Assembly: GCA_051453625.1 (NCBI GenBank)
Contig: JBOZIK010000001.1
Location: forward strand, 122,641,684-122,698,876
Direction of reading: 5' to 3'
Origin: Welwitschia mirabilis
Lineage: Eukaryota > Gnetophyta > Gnetopsida > Welwitschiales
DNA length: 57,193 nt
Shown here: piece after piece, positions 12,880 to 22,720 of the stretch
How positions within the stretch are numbered: the first letter of the stretch is position 1
Layout: each line of letters starts with the position of its first letter
The notes under the pieces: model-generated
What the model saw: only the letters and a program-made list of their open reading frames with translations
Told to the model about the DNA's origin: nothing
The model's database searches: none
Position numbers and translations under genes: made by a program

Positions 12880-14440
12880 GACGTAACAAAAAGTTGCATA
12901 AAGGAGTGCACCCACTAAGGAAACAACCATATAAAAAGAACTTAAGAATGTTGAAAGAATGGGGGCGGAACCGGCCCAAAAAACCAGAACTTATAAGAAA
13001 CTCGGATTACCAGGGATAAAACCAAAAGGAGANNNNNNNNNNNNNNNNNNNNNNNNNNNNNNNNNNNNNNNNNNNNNNNNNNNNNNNNNNNNNNNNNNNN
13101 NNNGAGAAACCTAGGATAACAAATGGGCATATTTTTAAACCATGCATTATGGCTAGGAAAACCTCCCTCCGGGCTGTATTCATGTCAATATCCTGAGCTT
13201 GGGGTTGGAGTTCCATAGAAGAGGAATTAGAGGTGAAACTTTAGGGGGGACTAGGGCCTGAAGCTAGAGAGGAAGGGTGCTGGGCTTCCTGGGCAAGGTT
13301 AGCTGGTGAAGAAGGGCTTGAAGCTAGGGAAGGGTAAGGTGGAAACTAATCTTGAGTTGGGCTAGGAGGATGATCCTCGAAAGACTCTATTGGGCTAGGG
13401 GCAAAGACGGTCCTTCTGAGTAAGCTAGGAGTGAAGGTGCCCTCCTACTGCTAGGGCTGGAAGGAGCTTCTATTTCTTCTGGGATAGGGTTCTTAGCTAA
13501 GGAGGAACTTCTAGAANNNNNNNNNNNNNNNNNNNNNNNNNNNNNNNNNNNNNNNNNNNNNNNNNNNNNNNNNNNNNNNNNNNNNNNNNNNNNNNNNNNN
13601 NNNNNNNNNNNNNNNNTACTTCTTCTGGGATAGGGTTCTTAGCTAAGGAGGAACTTCTAGAAGAAGTTATCCTAGGGATGATCTGGCGAGGGTGGCGATG
13701 GGGAGAAGGGGAAGGGGCCTCTAAGCTTGAGCTTTTTGAGCTGCTCTCTAAAGGACTAAAATTAAACCTAAGTGCCTAAAGGAGTCCTTATGCTTGAGCA
13801 CTTGAATGAAGAAGTAGGGAAGATTTACCTAGTGTCCTAGGTTAAGAGTCTTAAGAAATGAATTTCGGAAAGCTTAGAATAATTACTAGATTGAATGAAA
13901 TATTTGTTCACTAGTTCTGCCTCAAGTCCCCACATGAGTAGTAATGCCTTCCTGTTAATATGCCCACTGGGTAGTTTCGGTATTCTACCTAGAAAGAAAT
14001 GAAGGGCTTCTCATTGCCTCTACTTCTAAATGGGATCCTCTCACCTTCCACTGGGACCTCCAATAGTCTGGTGAAAGATTCTTTTGAAATTTCTATAGGG
14101 ATTCTTTTGAAAGTTGTTCTTCCTCCTCTCTATCACTTGTAAAAAGGGGCGATATCAGCCTCCATATCTCCTCTCAGTTTGTGCAGAAGGGTTTCCTACT
14201 CCACTACCTAAATTTTTTCCTACAACTCTGGGCATCCCATAAAGAGGCCTGGGTCAGTAGGCTCATAGGTTGGAGTGGCTTTTATGACAATTTTAATTTG
14301 AGAATAACTGTTAATTATCTTTCTGGCTGTATAAATAGGGAATAGAAGGGAGGCATTATTGAAAATTAGACTATTTCTGATTCGTCATATCTACCATAGA
14401 GTTAGGTAAATCTAATCTACTAAATTCATGTCAGAAGCGC
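12880..14440 (-). pseudogene. LINE 3' region with unusual Pro/Ser-rich sequence
   Basis: Between the zf-RVT block and the LINE tail lie ~1.5 kb, richer in G+C than the surroundings. The minus strand has partly open stretches. One near 14010-14190 contains IPIEISKESFTRLLEV. A Pro/Ser-rich one near 13230-13500 has many SP and PS pairs, and MELQPQAQDIDMNTARREVF follows near 13150-13216. It may be a C-terminal extension of ORF2, a captured sequence or a third reading frame; I do not recognise the protein. Gaps lie at 13033-13103 and 13517-13616, the latter with ~46 bp duplicated on both sides. Confidence 0.4.
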
Positions 14441-14469
14441 CGCTACTTTAATAGTACTTAGTCATTATT

Positions 14470-14648
14470 GCATTTAGCTCTTTGCTCCATGCGCATTGAT
14501 GAAAGAGATACTGTACTATTTCTATAGTAAACTAATAGATAAGACATTTGATATCAACTTGAAATCTTCTTTTTGATAATTGATCTCTTATTAAAATTTG
14601 GTGATGATCTTTTATCCAACAAAAGACTTTAATTTTCTTTGGTATTTG
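14470..14648 (-). pseudogene. LINE ORF2 C-terminal zf-RVT domain
   Basis: The zinc-binding domain follows the RT in plant L1 ORF2 proteins. The minus strand reads IPKKIKVFCWIKDHHQILIR near 14585-14648, matching the IPPKIKFFLWLLLHNRLLTRD type, then IEIVQYLFHQCAWSKEL near 14472-14530, which corresponds to the IE..HLF..C..S..LW Cys/His part. The CxxC ahead of it reads C..Y with a stop after it, so zinc binding is lost. It follows RT copy 1 in the expected order. Confidence 0.75.
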
Positions 14649-14739
14649 TTCCCTCTAGTGCTTTTTGTAACCTTCCTATTTGCCATATTTCTTGATTAGG
14701 ATCTATTTGGACATTTTACTGTAAGCAATGTTTAATTCA

Positions 14740-15886
14740 TAAAGTTGTTAGTTAGCTTTGCAGAAATGCTTCCAAAGATAATACAATCAATGCTCAATTG
14801 TTTAGTTTCTATACTTGTGATTCATTAAGTCACTCCATGGCTGCCCCCCCTCTTGTAATCTCTTTAGAATCTTTTAAGCTCATATGAGAATACAATCTTC
14901 AAGTTTTTGAATTCCCCATCCTCCTGATTTCTTAGGATGGGCTATGATTTCCCATTTATAGAGATGTATTCTGTGGTGGTCTTTTCCCCCCAACCAGATA
15001 AAATATTTTAAGATCCTGTCAATTTTTTGAATGATTTTCTTTAGGGGAGGCAATAACGAAAGCTATATACTAAAAGAAAGAAATTAGACAGGAATTTGTA
15101 AGAATAATTTTAGCCTCTAAGAGCAGAAAGTTGTTATACCAAGTGCAGCACCTCCTTTGTATAGATTCCAAAATGTAATTCCAGGTATTTGTCCTATGTC
15201 AATTCTGTATAAGAATGCCAGGTAGATGTCTTGAAGGTCTCCTAACTTTGTATTCATAATGCAGGCAATTTCGTCCCCTCTGATACATTGTTTTCCCAAG
15301 GTATGTATCATTGATTTATTCTAATTAGTGTATAGCCCTGTTGCCTTTGAAAATGTGTTTATGGCATTTTTTATAGCTTTTGCTTACTGACTGGTCGCCT
15401 TGATTATGATGATAGTATCATCTGCATAGTGATTATTGAGAAAATTTGACCTCTAATTCTGATTCCTGTGACTCAGATGTTTCTTAAGAAAACCTATAAA
15501 ACATTCATCACAAATAGAAAAAGGTATGGGGATAGAGGATCCCCTTGTCTCAAGCCTCTTCCCATTGAGAAGAAATTTGATCTATGATTATTGACCTCCA
15601 CACTAAACTCAGCCGAAGCCTACATGTTTAGCCATAGGTTAATAATATCTTGAGAAAAACTAATTTTCCTAAAAATGCATCCTAAGGCTTGTAAACTAAC
15701 TGAGTCATAACCTTTTGCAATCTCTATTTTAGTAATGAGAAGCGAAAATTTGTGTTTTTTAACAGAGTGAATAATTTCATGGGTCAAAAGGATTTGGTCT
15801 TAGATATACCTTGAACGAATGAAGCCAACTTGGTTCTCTGAAATTACATTAGGGAGCAAGGAGGCAATTTGACTAACCATAATTTT
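14740..15886 (-). pseudogene. LINE ORF2 RT core, copy 1
   Basis: This RT copy keeps the most recognisable active site. On the minus strand GRGLRQGDPLSP lies at about 15528-15567 and NNHYADDTIIII around 15414-15437, with the YADDT codons at 15414-15428, so both catalytic Asp are present. The order (GDPLSP before YADD) and the wording are those of plant L1 RTs. Frameshifts and stops elsewhere prevent a full-length protein. The segment is repeated in diverged form at 15987-16930 and partly at 17031-17522. A 100-N gap ends it at 15887. Confidence 0.8.
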
Positions 15887-15986
15887 NNNNNNNNNNNNNN
15901 NNNNNNNNNNNNNNNNNNNNNNNNNNNNNNNNNNNNNNNNNNNNNNNNNNNNNNNNNNNNNNNNNNNNNNNNNNNNNNNNNNNNNN

Positions 15987-16930
15987 AGTTAGCTTTGCAG
16001 AAATGCTTCCAAAGATAAGACAATCCATGCTCAATTGTTTAGTTTCTATACTTGTGATTCATTAAGTCACTCCATGGCTGCCCTCCCTCTTGTAATTTCT
16101 TTAGAATTCTTTGAGCTCCTATGAGAATACAATTTTTAAGTTTTTAAATTCCCCATCCTTCTAATTCCTTAGGACGGGTTATGACTTCTCATTTTATAGA
16201 GATGTATTCTGTGGTAGTCTTTTTTCTCTGATCATATAAAATCTTTTAAGATCTTGTCAATTTTTTGAATGATATTCTTTGGGGGACGATAATGGAAGCT
16301 ATATACCAAAAGGAAGAAATTAGACAGGAATTTGTAAGAATGATTTTAGCTTTGAAGACAAAAAGCTGTTGTGCCAAGAGATGCACCTCCTTTGTATAGA
16401 TTCCAGAATGTAATTCCAGGTATTTGTCCTATGCCAATTCCATAGAGAAATGCCCAGGTATATGTCCTGAAGGTCTCCTAACTTTACATTTATGATGCGG
16501 GCAATTTTACCCCCTTTGATACATTATATGCCCAAGGCATATATTCTTGATTTGTTCCAATTAGTGTGAAGCCCTGTTGCCTCTGCAAATGTATTTATGA
16601 CATTTTTTATAGCTTTTACTTGCTGATTAGTCACCTTGGTCATGATGATGGTATCGTCTGCATAGTGATTGTTGAGAAAATTTGACCTCCAATTCTAATT
16701 CCTGTAACTCCGTTGTTTCTTAAGAAAACTTGTAAAATATTAATTACAAACAAAAAAGTGTATGAGAATAGAGAATCCCCTTATCTCAAGCGTCTTTCTA
16801 CTAAGAATAAATTTGATCTGTAATTATTAACCTACACACTAAACTCAGCTAAAGCCTACATGTCTAGCCATAGGTTAATAATATCTTGAGAAAAATTGAT
16901 TTTCCTAAGAATGCACCCTAAAGCATACCA
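15987..16930 (-). pseudogene. LINE ORF2 RT core, copy 2
   Basis: Diverged repeat of roughly 14752-15690; it starts with the same AGTTAGCTTTGCAGAAATGC. The YADDT codons are intact at 16650-16664. The upstream block, RLRQGDPLS in copy 1, reads RLR*GDSLF here (CAA to TAA stop, Pro to Ser), so the copy cannot encode RT. Both edges are 100-N gaps. The mismatches to copy 1 are too many for sequencing error. It may be a different LINE copy placed here by scaffolding, or a real local duplication. Confidence 0.75.
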
Positions 16931-17030
16931 NNNNNNNNNNNNNNNNNNNNNNNNNNNNNNNNNNNNNNNNNNNNNNNNNNNNNNNNNNNNNNNNNNNNNN
17001 NNNNNNNNNNNNNNNNNNNNNNNNNNNNNN

Positions 17031-18130
17031 TTCCATAGAGAAATGCCCAAGTATATGTCCTAAAGATCTCCTAACTTTACATTTATGATGCGAGTAATTT
17101 CACCCCTCTGATACATTATATGCCCAAGGCACATATTATTGATTTGTTCCAATTAGTGTAAAGCCTTGTTACCTCTACAAATGTATTCATGGCATTTTTT
17201 ATAGCTTTTACTTACTGACTAGTCATCTTGGTCATGATGATGGTATTGTCTGCATAGTGATTATTGAGAAAATATGACCTCCAATTCTAATTCCTGTAAC
17301 TCCATTGTTTCTTAAGAAAACTTGTACAATATTAATTACAAACAAAAAAGGGTATGGGATAGATGATCCCCTTGTCTCAAGCGTCTTCCTACTAAGAATA
17401 AATTTGATCTGTGACTGTTGACCTCCATACTAAACTCAGCTGAAGTCTGCATGTCTAGCCATAGGTTAATAATATCGTGAGAAAAATTGATTTTCATAAG
17501 AAAGCATCCTAAATCTTACCAANNNNNNNNNNNNNNNNNNNNNNNNNNNNNNNNNNNNNNNNNNNNNNNNNNNNNNNNNNNNNNNNNNNNNNNNNNNNNN
17601 NNNGGAAGTGGAAATTTGTGCTTTTTAATAGAGTGAATACTTTCATGGGTCAAAAGGATCTGGTCTTGTATATACCTAGAATGAATGAAGCTGGCTTAGT
17701 TTTCTGAAATCACATTGGGAAGCAAGCGGATGATTTAGTCAACTATAATTTCTGTAAAAATTCTATAAATGACATTACAAACCTATAAGGTTTAAAGTCC
17801 TTTTGTCTATTGGCATCTCTTTTTTTCAGTATGAGAACTACTCTGGTTTTATTCATCTCTCTAGGAATCTATCGATTATGGAAATTTCCTGCATTACATC
17901 ATGGAGGTTATCCCCTAGGATAGAGAAATAAGTTTTGAAGAGTTCGATTGGATACCCATCCAGACCAAGTTCTTAGTTATTCTTTATCGATCTAACTATA
18001 GCTAGTATCTCCTTTCTAGTTAAGAATTTACTCAACATTTGGTTATCCTCCTCTAAAATCTTCTTATTTTTTGGAATTATGCTGATATTGTCTAATTCCC
18101 AGACTCTCTGAAAATGGGCCTGTAGTTCTT
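17031..18130 (-). pseudogene. LINE ORF2 RT, copy 3 and upstream RT part
   Basis: 17031-17522 repeats 16436-16930, and an 81-N gap lies at 17523-17603. Beyond it, unique upstream RT sequence continues, including LGLDGYPIELFK at 17936-17972 (the GPDGFPIEFFK motif of L1 RTs). In this copy the active site reads YADN (codons at 17242-17256): GAT became AAT, so the second catalytic Asp is lost. The GDPLSP block reads GDHLS. This copy alone runs on into the endonuclease part and is the one linked to the 5' half of the element. Confidence 0.78.
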
Positions 18131-18499
18131 TTGCTATTTCTTCTTTGTTTTCTATGACTCGACCTCCTATTATAAGCCTCTTGATTTTGTTATCAGATCT
18201 ATGCTAGTTGGCTTGCTGGAAGAAAAATCTAGTATGTCTATCACCTTCTTTAAGCCACTTAATCCTTGATTGTTCTCTTTAATAATTTTCTTCATCCTCA
18301 TGTATTTCTTGGAGCTCCATTAGGCACTGATATTCTTTGTTTCTAAGGCTTTCCTGATTAGATACCTTCTGTTGTTTAGTTTGAATGCATTTGAGGTCTT
18401 TCTTGATTTCATATTTTAAGTCAAACCTCTCCTTGGCTTTCTTTCTCTAGTATTTTATGTGAGCCTTCAAGGTATTGAGGCCTCTATATAAGAAAGTGA

Positions 18500-19275
18500 C
18501 AGGTTGTATACCATCGTATTGTGCCTAGATCTTTTTCAAGATCTCTCTAGTTTTTGTTTGGTTAATCCAGTACCGTTCCATATGAAACAGGGTTTTCAGG
18601 GGTAAAACTGTGCCAACTATGAGCATAATAGGACAATGATCCGAGACTATCCTATTTACACCATAGGATTTAATAGGAAATTTAGCTAGATGTTTTCCAA
18701 CCATTACTCTGTCAATTTTGGACATTATTACCTCTGTACCTGCTCTTCTATTTGACCATGTGTATTTGCAATTAGTGATGGGTACATCTATGAGAGAGTA
18801 TCTTACTAAAGAGCCTTTTAGGATAAAAGCCCCTCTAGAGTTCCAGTTGTCTCCACCTGATTTTTCTCAGCGATGGAGGCATTGATTAAAATTACCCCAA
18901 AACTATCCATTTGGATTTATCCACTACATTCTTTTAAGCTTCTTCCAATACCGTGGCCTTATCTAGGTTGTGTTGCAGACTGTAGATATTTGTAATAGTT
19001 CATCCTTCATTCTTAAAAAATATGGTAATGTAATTATGACTAGTTTAAATTAGATCTATCTCTTTTTTAGTAGAAACTAAAAGATCACCGGATTTACCTT
19101 GGGTTGCTATGCTGCATGAGATCCACTGCTACCCCATCTTTATGTTTTCCATGTCTTATTTTAACTTTATCTCCTGAAGGCAGAGTAAATCGATATTATA
19201 TTAAGTAATCAGGTTTCGTAGGGTCTTTTTTTTATAGGAGGACCCTAATCCCTTATAGTTTCATAAGAGACAATT
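18500..19275 (-). pseudogene. LINE ORF2 N-terminal endonuclease (APE-like)
   Basis: This endonuclease nicks target DNA to prime reverse transcription. The minus strand reads YKGLGSS near 19235-19255 (the WNIRGLG start of plant L1 ORF2), KTLRNLI shortly after, LLCLQEIK around 19164-19187 (with the catalytic Glu), and VSDHCPIM around 18622-18647 (the SDH motif). The piece 18525-18725 is open for 66 codons (MSKIDRVMVGKH...) and covers the C-terminal part. Stops interrupt the N-terminal part. Domain order EN then RT agrees with the family. Confidence 0.82.
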
Positions 19276-19289
19276 CACTGGGGGTGTTT

Positions 19290-22118
19290 TCACCCCTTTC
19301 TGGGCGCTTGTCCTTTTTTTAATATGTCTTTGATTATAGCTTGNNNNNNNNNNNNNNNNNNNNNNNNNNNNNNNNNNNNNNNNNNNNNNNNNNNNNNNNN
19401 NNNNNNNNNNNNNNNNNNNNNNNNNNNNNNNNNNNNNNNNNNNGCTTGTCCTTTTTTTAATATGTCTTTGATTATAGCTTGGGAACTATTTGCAACATTC
19501 TCTATCATTTCTCGCTCTCGTAAAGTTATGTTGCTAGTCCTTTCCTTTGTTTGGGTTTCCACTTCATTAGATTTGTCATCTTGAAGGTTTAGTTGGGTGT
19601 TATTCTCGTCTATAAGAGGTTGAAATGGATTTTCCTATTTTGGATCTTTCTTTCTCTTAGTTTCCTTTAGAAAAATGATGGTGCTTTTTCCGGTTTGTTC
19701 CTTCTGCTGCTTGTGCCTGCATACGCTCTGATTATGCCTATGCTTTCCAAAAAAGATGCAAGTTTCCTTTTTCTTTTTTCCAATGTCAATCAATCTCTTC
19801 TGGCATTCTTCTCATAGGTGACCTAATCTTCCATAGTGTGAGCATTTCTTCTTGGAAGGAGCACATCTTTCTAAGGAGTGTCCTAATTTCTCACAGGTTG
19901 AGGAAGGGATCAGAAGATTTTCATATGTGACTTTTAGATCATAAGTTCCCCATTTGGATCTAAACTTTGTGGATTAGATTTCCTTAGTNNNNNNNNNNNN
20001 NNNNNNNNNNNNNNNNNNNNNNNNNNNNNNNNNNNNNNNNNNNNNNNNNNNNNNNNNNNNNNNNNNNNNNNNNNNNNNNNNNNNNNNNTGCCTCTTTTTG
20101 GATGCTTGTCCTTTTTTTAATGTGTTTTCGATTATAGCTTGGGAACTATTTGCAACATTCTCTATCATTTCTTGTCTCGTAAAGTTCTATTGCTGGTCCT
20201 TCCCTTTGTTTGGATTTCCACTTCATTAGATTCATCATTTTGAAGGTTTAGTTGGGTGTCATTCTCGTCCATGAGAGGTTGAAATGGATTTTCCTATTTT
20301 GGATATTCCTTTCTCTTAGTTTTCTTTAGAAAAATGGTGGTGCTTTTTTGGTTTATTCCTTTCACTGCTTGTGCCTGCATACGCTCTGATTATGCCTATG
20401 ATTTCTATGAAAGGTGCAAGTTTCCTTTTTCTTTTCTTCAATGTCAATCAATCTCTTCTGGTATTCTTCTCATAGGTGACCCAATCTTTTATAGTGTGAG
20501 CATTTCTTCTTAGGAGGAGCACATCTTCTTGAGGAGTGTCCTAATTTCTCAGATGTTGAGGAAGGGATTAGAAGATTTTCATATGTGACTTTTAGATCAT
20601 AAGTTTTCCTTTTGGATCTAAACTTTGTGGATTGGATTTCCTTAGTATCTTCGAGATACATCCACATATAGAATCTGGCTAAAACTAATCTGGTTTGTTT
20701 AATCGTGATTCGATCCAGCTTAATCAGATCTTCAAACTGACCAATCATTCTTCTTAGCAGATCTTCATCCCAAAATGCTAGAGGGAACTTGTGGATGCGG
20801 ATCCAGATTAGAAGTTTCTTAAACAGTTGCAAGTCCAATGGCGCCCCTAATGTCATTTGGCTAGGGCCTCTAACTCTAAAAACCATAGTCCTCTTGCTAT
20901 AATTTCATTCCAATATTGTTCATTGTCTAGCTAGAATAAAATGATCCCTTTTGGCATTGCTATAACATTGACCTTGCTGATCCCTGTCCATTTCATTGTG
21001 ACCCAATCACGGATCTAATCCACCTGCGGTTGAGGGTCAGATGAGATANNNNNNNNNNNNNNNNNNNNNNNNNNNNNNNNNNNNNNNNNNNNNNNNNNNN
21101 NNNNNNNNNNNNNNNNNNNNNNNNNNNNNNNNNNNNNNNNNNNNNNNNNNNNNNNNNNNNNNNNNNNNNNNNNNNNNNNNNNNNNNNNNNNNNNNNNNNN
21201 NNNNNNNNNNNNNNNNNNNNNNNNNNNNNNNNNNNNNNNNNNNNNNNNNNNNNNNNNNNNNNNNNNNNNNNNNNNNNNNNNNNNNNNNNNNNNNNNNNNN
21301 NNNNNNNNNNNNNNNNNNNNNNNNNNNNNNNNNNNNNNNNNNNNNNNNNNNNNNNNNNNNNNNNNNNNNNNNNNNNNNNNNNNNNAAGTTCCCCATTTGG
21401 ATCTAAACTTTGTGGATTAGATTTCCTTAGTGTCTTCGAGATTCATCCACACATAGAATCTAGCTAAAACTAATCTAGTTTGTTTAATCATGATTCAATC
21501 CAGCTTGATCAGATCTTCAAACTGACCGATCATTCTTCTTAGCAGATCTTCATCACAAAACTCTAAAGGAAACTTGTGGATGCGGATCCAGATTAGAAGT
21601 TTCTTAAATAGTTGCAGGTCCAATGGCGTCCTAGGGCCTCTAACTCCAAAAACCATAGTCCTCTTGCTATAATTTCATTCTAATCTTATTCATTGTCTAG
21701 ATAGAATAAAACAATCCCATTTGGCATTGCTATAATATTGACCTTACTAATTCCTATCCATTTCATTGTGACCCAATCATGGATCTAATCTAATCGTGCT
21801 CGAGGGTCGGATAAGACAAGCTTGCCAATGAGGCTGAACTTAAGTTTTTTCTTGATTTTACTACATACATCTTCATCTATGTCTAATACGAGGGATTTTT
21901 CCTCCCTAAAGAACTAAGTCTTCTCCATCTGGAGGTCAAACCCCNNNNNNNNNNNNNNNNNNNNNNNNNAAAAGTGTAAGATGAAAGGACTCCTGAGACT
22001 TACCTAATAACAACCTATCCTATGACTGAAAACACCCCCCTGCTCTGTGATTAGGGACTGAAACTGCTCCTATCGAAATGCGATCTTCAAAAATTGCACC
22101 CTCCTTCTCTAGATCCAT
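19290..22118 (-). pseudogene. LINE ORF1 (gag-like, zinc knuckles), three overlapping copies
   Basis: ORF1 of plant L1 elements is an RNA-binding protein. It starts at the ATG at 22118 (MDLEKEGAIFED...) and meets a stop at 22020 after 32 codons. The body is present as three overlapping, diverged pieces: 21386-21944, 20089-21048 and 19290-19988. The longest open part, 20470-20886 (138 codons), holds the ORF1 core (LLIWIRIHKFPLAFWDEDLL, then the zinc-knuckle zone). Knuckle 1 reads STCEKLGHSLERC in the 19.9-kb copy (first Cys lost). Knuckle 2 reads CSHYGRLGHL*EEC (second Cys to Tyr, stop where Arg is expected). Gaps at 19344-19443, 19989-20088, 21049-21385 and 21945-21969 separate the pieces. Confidence 0.8.
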
Positions 22119-22149
22119 TGGATCTCATCGTGAATTTTGATAGTTTACT

Positions 22150-22163
22150 TTTTTATAAGATTT
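22150..22163 (-). repeat. Target-site duplication of the LINE, 5' copy
   Basis: TTTTTATAAGATTT, identical to 12717-12730. On the minus strand the gypsy RT frame (NKSYKK) runs into it from the right. Confidence 0.75.
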
Positions 22164-22720
22164 ATTTCAAATAAAAGGCTTAACTTTTTCTAACAATTCA
22201 TACAAAGGTTTTGTAATTTTTGAAATATCTTTGATGAATTGTTGGTAGTATCTAGCATATCCTAGAAAATATCTTAATTTTTAAAAATTATTAAGCTTAT
22301 GTATGAATGAGATAACTTAAATCTTATTAGGATTCATAGCTACAACTAACTTTGAAATTACATGAACTAAAACAACTTCACTTTGATCATAAAATGGCTT
22401 TTCTTCTAACTTTATTTTAAGTCCTTCTTAATACAATGTGATAATAACTTATGAGGAATTTTAAGAGTTTAATTACAAAAATCATCATACAAAAATAACT
22501 AATCCATAAAGACTTTTGTTAGCTAGTCAAATTATGATCATCTAACATTTGTCTAAGTGCTTGTTTTAGGACTTTTTATAGTTTTTCATTACTAATCAAA
22601 TAGGAATAATCCAAGGAAAAATAAAGATTAATATTAAATCAAATTTGATTAGAAAAGTATAGTTCATATCAGGCACCTATGTAATCTAGATGATAATCAA
22701 GGACAACACTACTAAGAAAG
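22150..22720 (-). pseudogene. RT part of Athila/Tat-like gypsy element B (upstream of LINE)
   Basis: The C-terminal half of the RT. The minus strand reads VFMD*LFLYDD near 22480-22512, so the FMDD active site has its second Asp replaced by a stop. Next come KPFYDQSEVVLVHVISKL (the KCHFMV..GIVLGHVISK block), GYARYYQQFIKDISKITKPL near 22210-22270, and LLEKVKPFI just before the LINE. The downstream RNase H lies on the other side of the LINE at 12440-12716 and the integrase at 11290-12060, in the same orientation. Restoring the pre-insertion order therefore gives a normal pol layout. Many stops show the element was old. Confidence 0.8.

Larger units (their letters stand above)
12731..22149 (-). 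mobile_element. L1-type LINE retrotransposon, decayed, inserted in gypsy element B
   Basis: Non-LTR retrotransposon on the minus strand. Order from 5' (high coordinates): a leader of ~31 bp, the ORF1 start ATG at 22118, ORF1 with zinc knuckles, ORF2 with endonuclease, RT and zf-RVT domains, a long 3' region, and an A-rich tail (the complement of TCTTTTTATTTTTG at 12731-12744). It is bounded by 14-bp identical copies of TTTTTATAAGATTT. At ~9.4 kb it is longer than the usual 6-7 kb. This is because several stretches are present two or three times in diverged form, each junction lying at a run of N. The very short leader suggests slight 5' truncation. All frames are broken. Confidence 0.88.
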
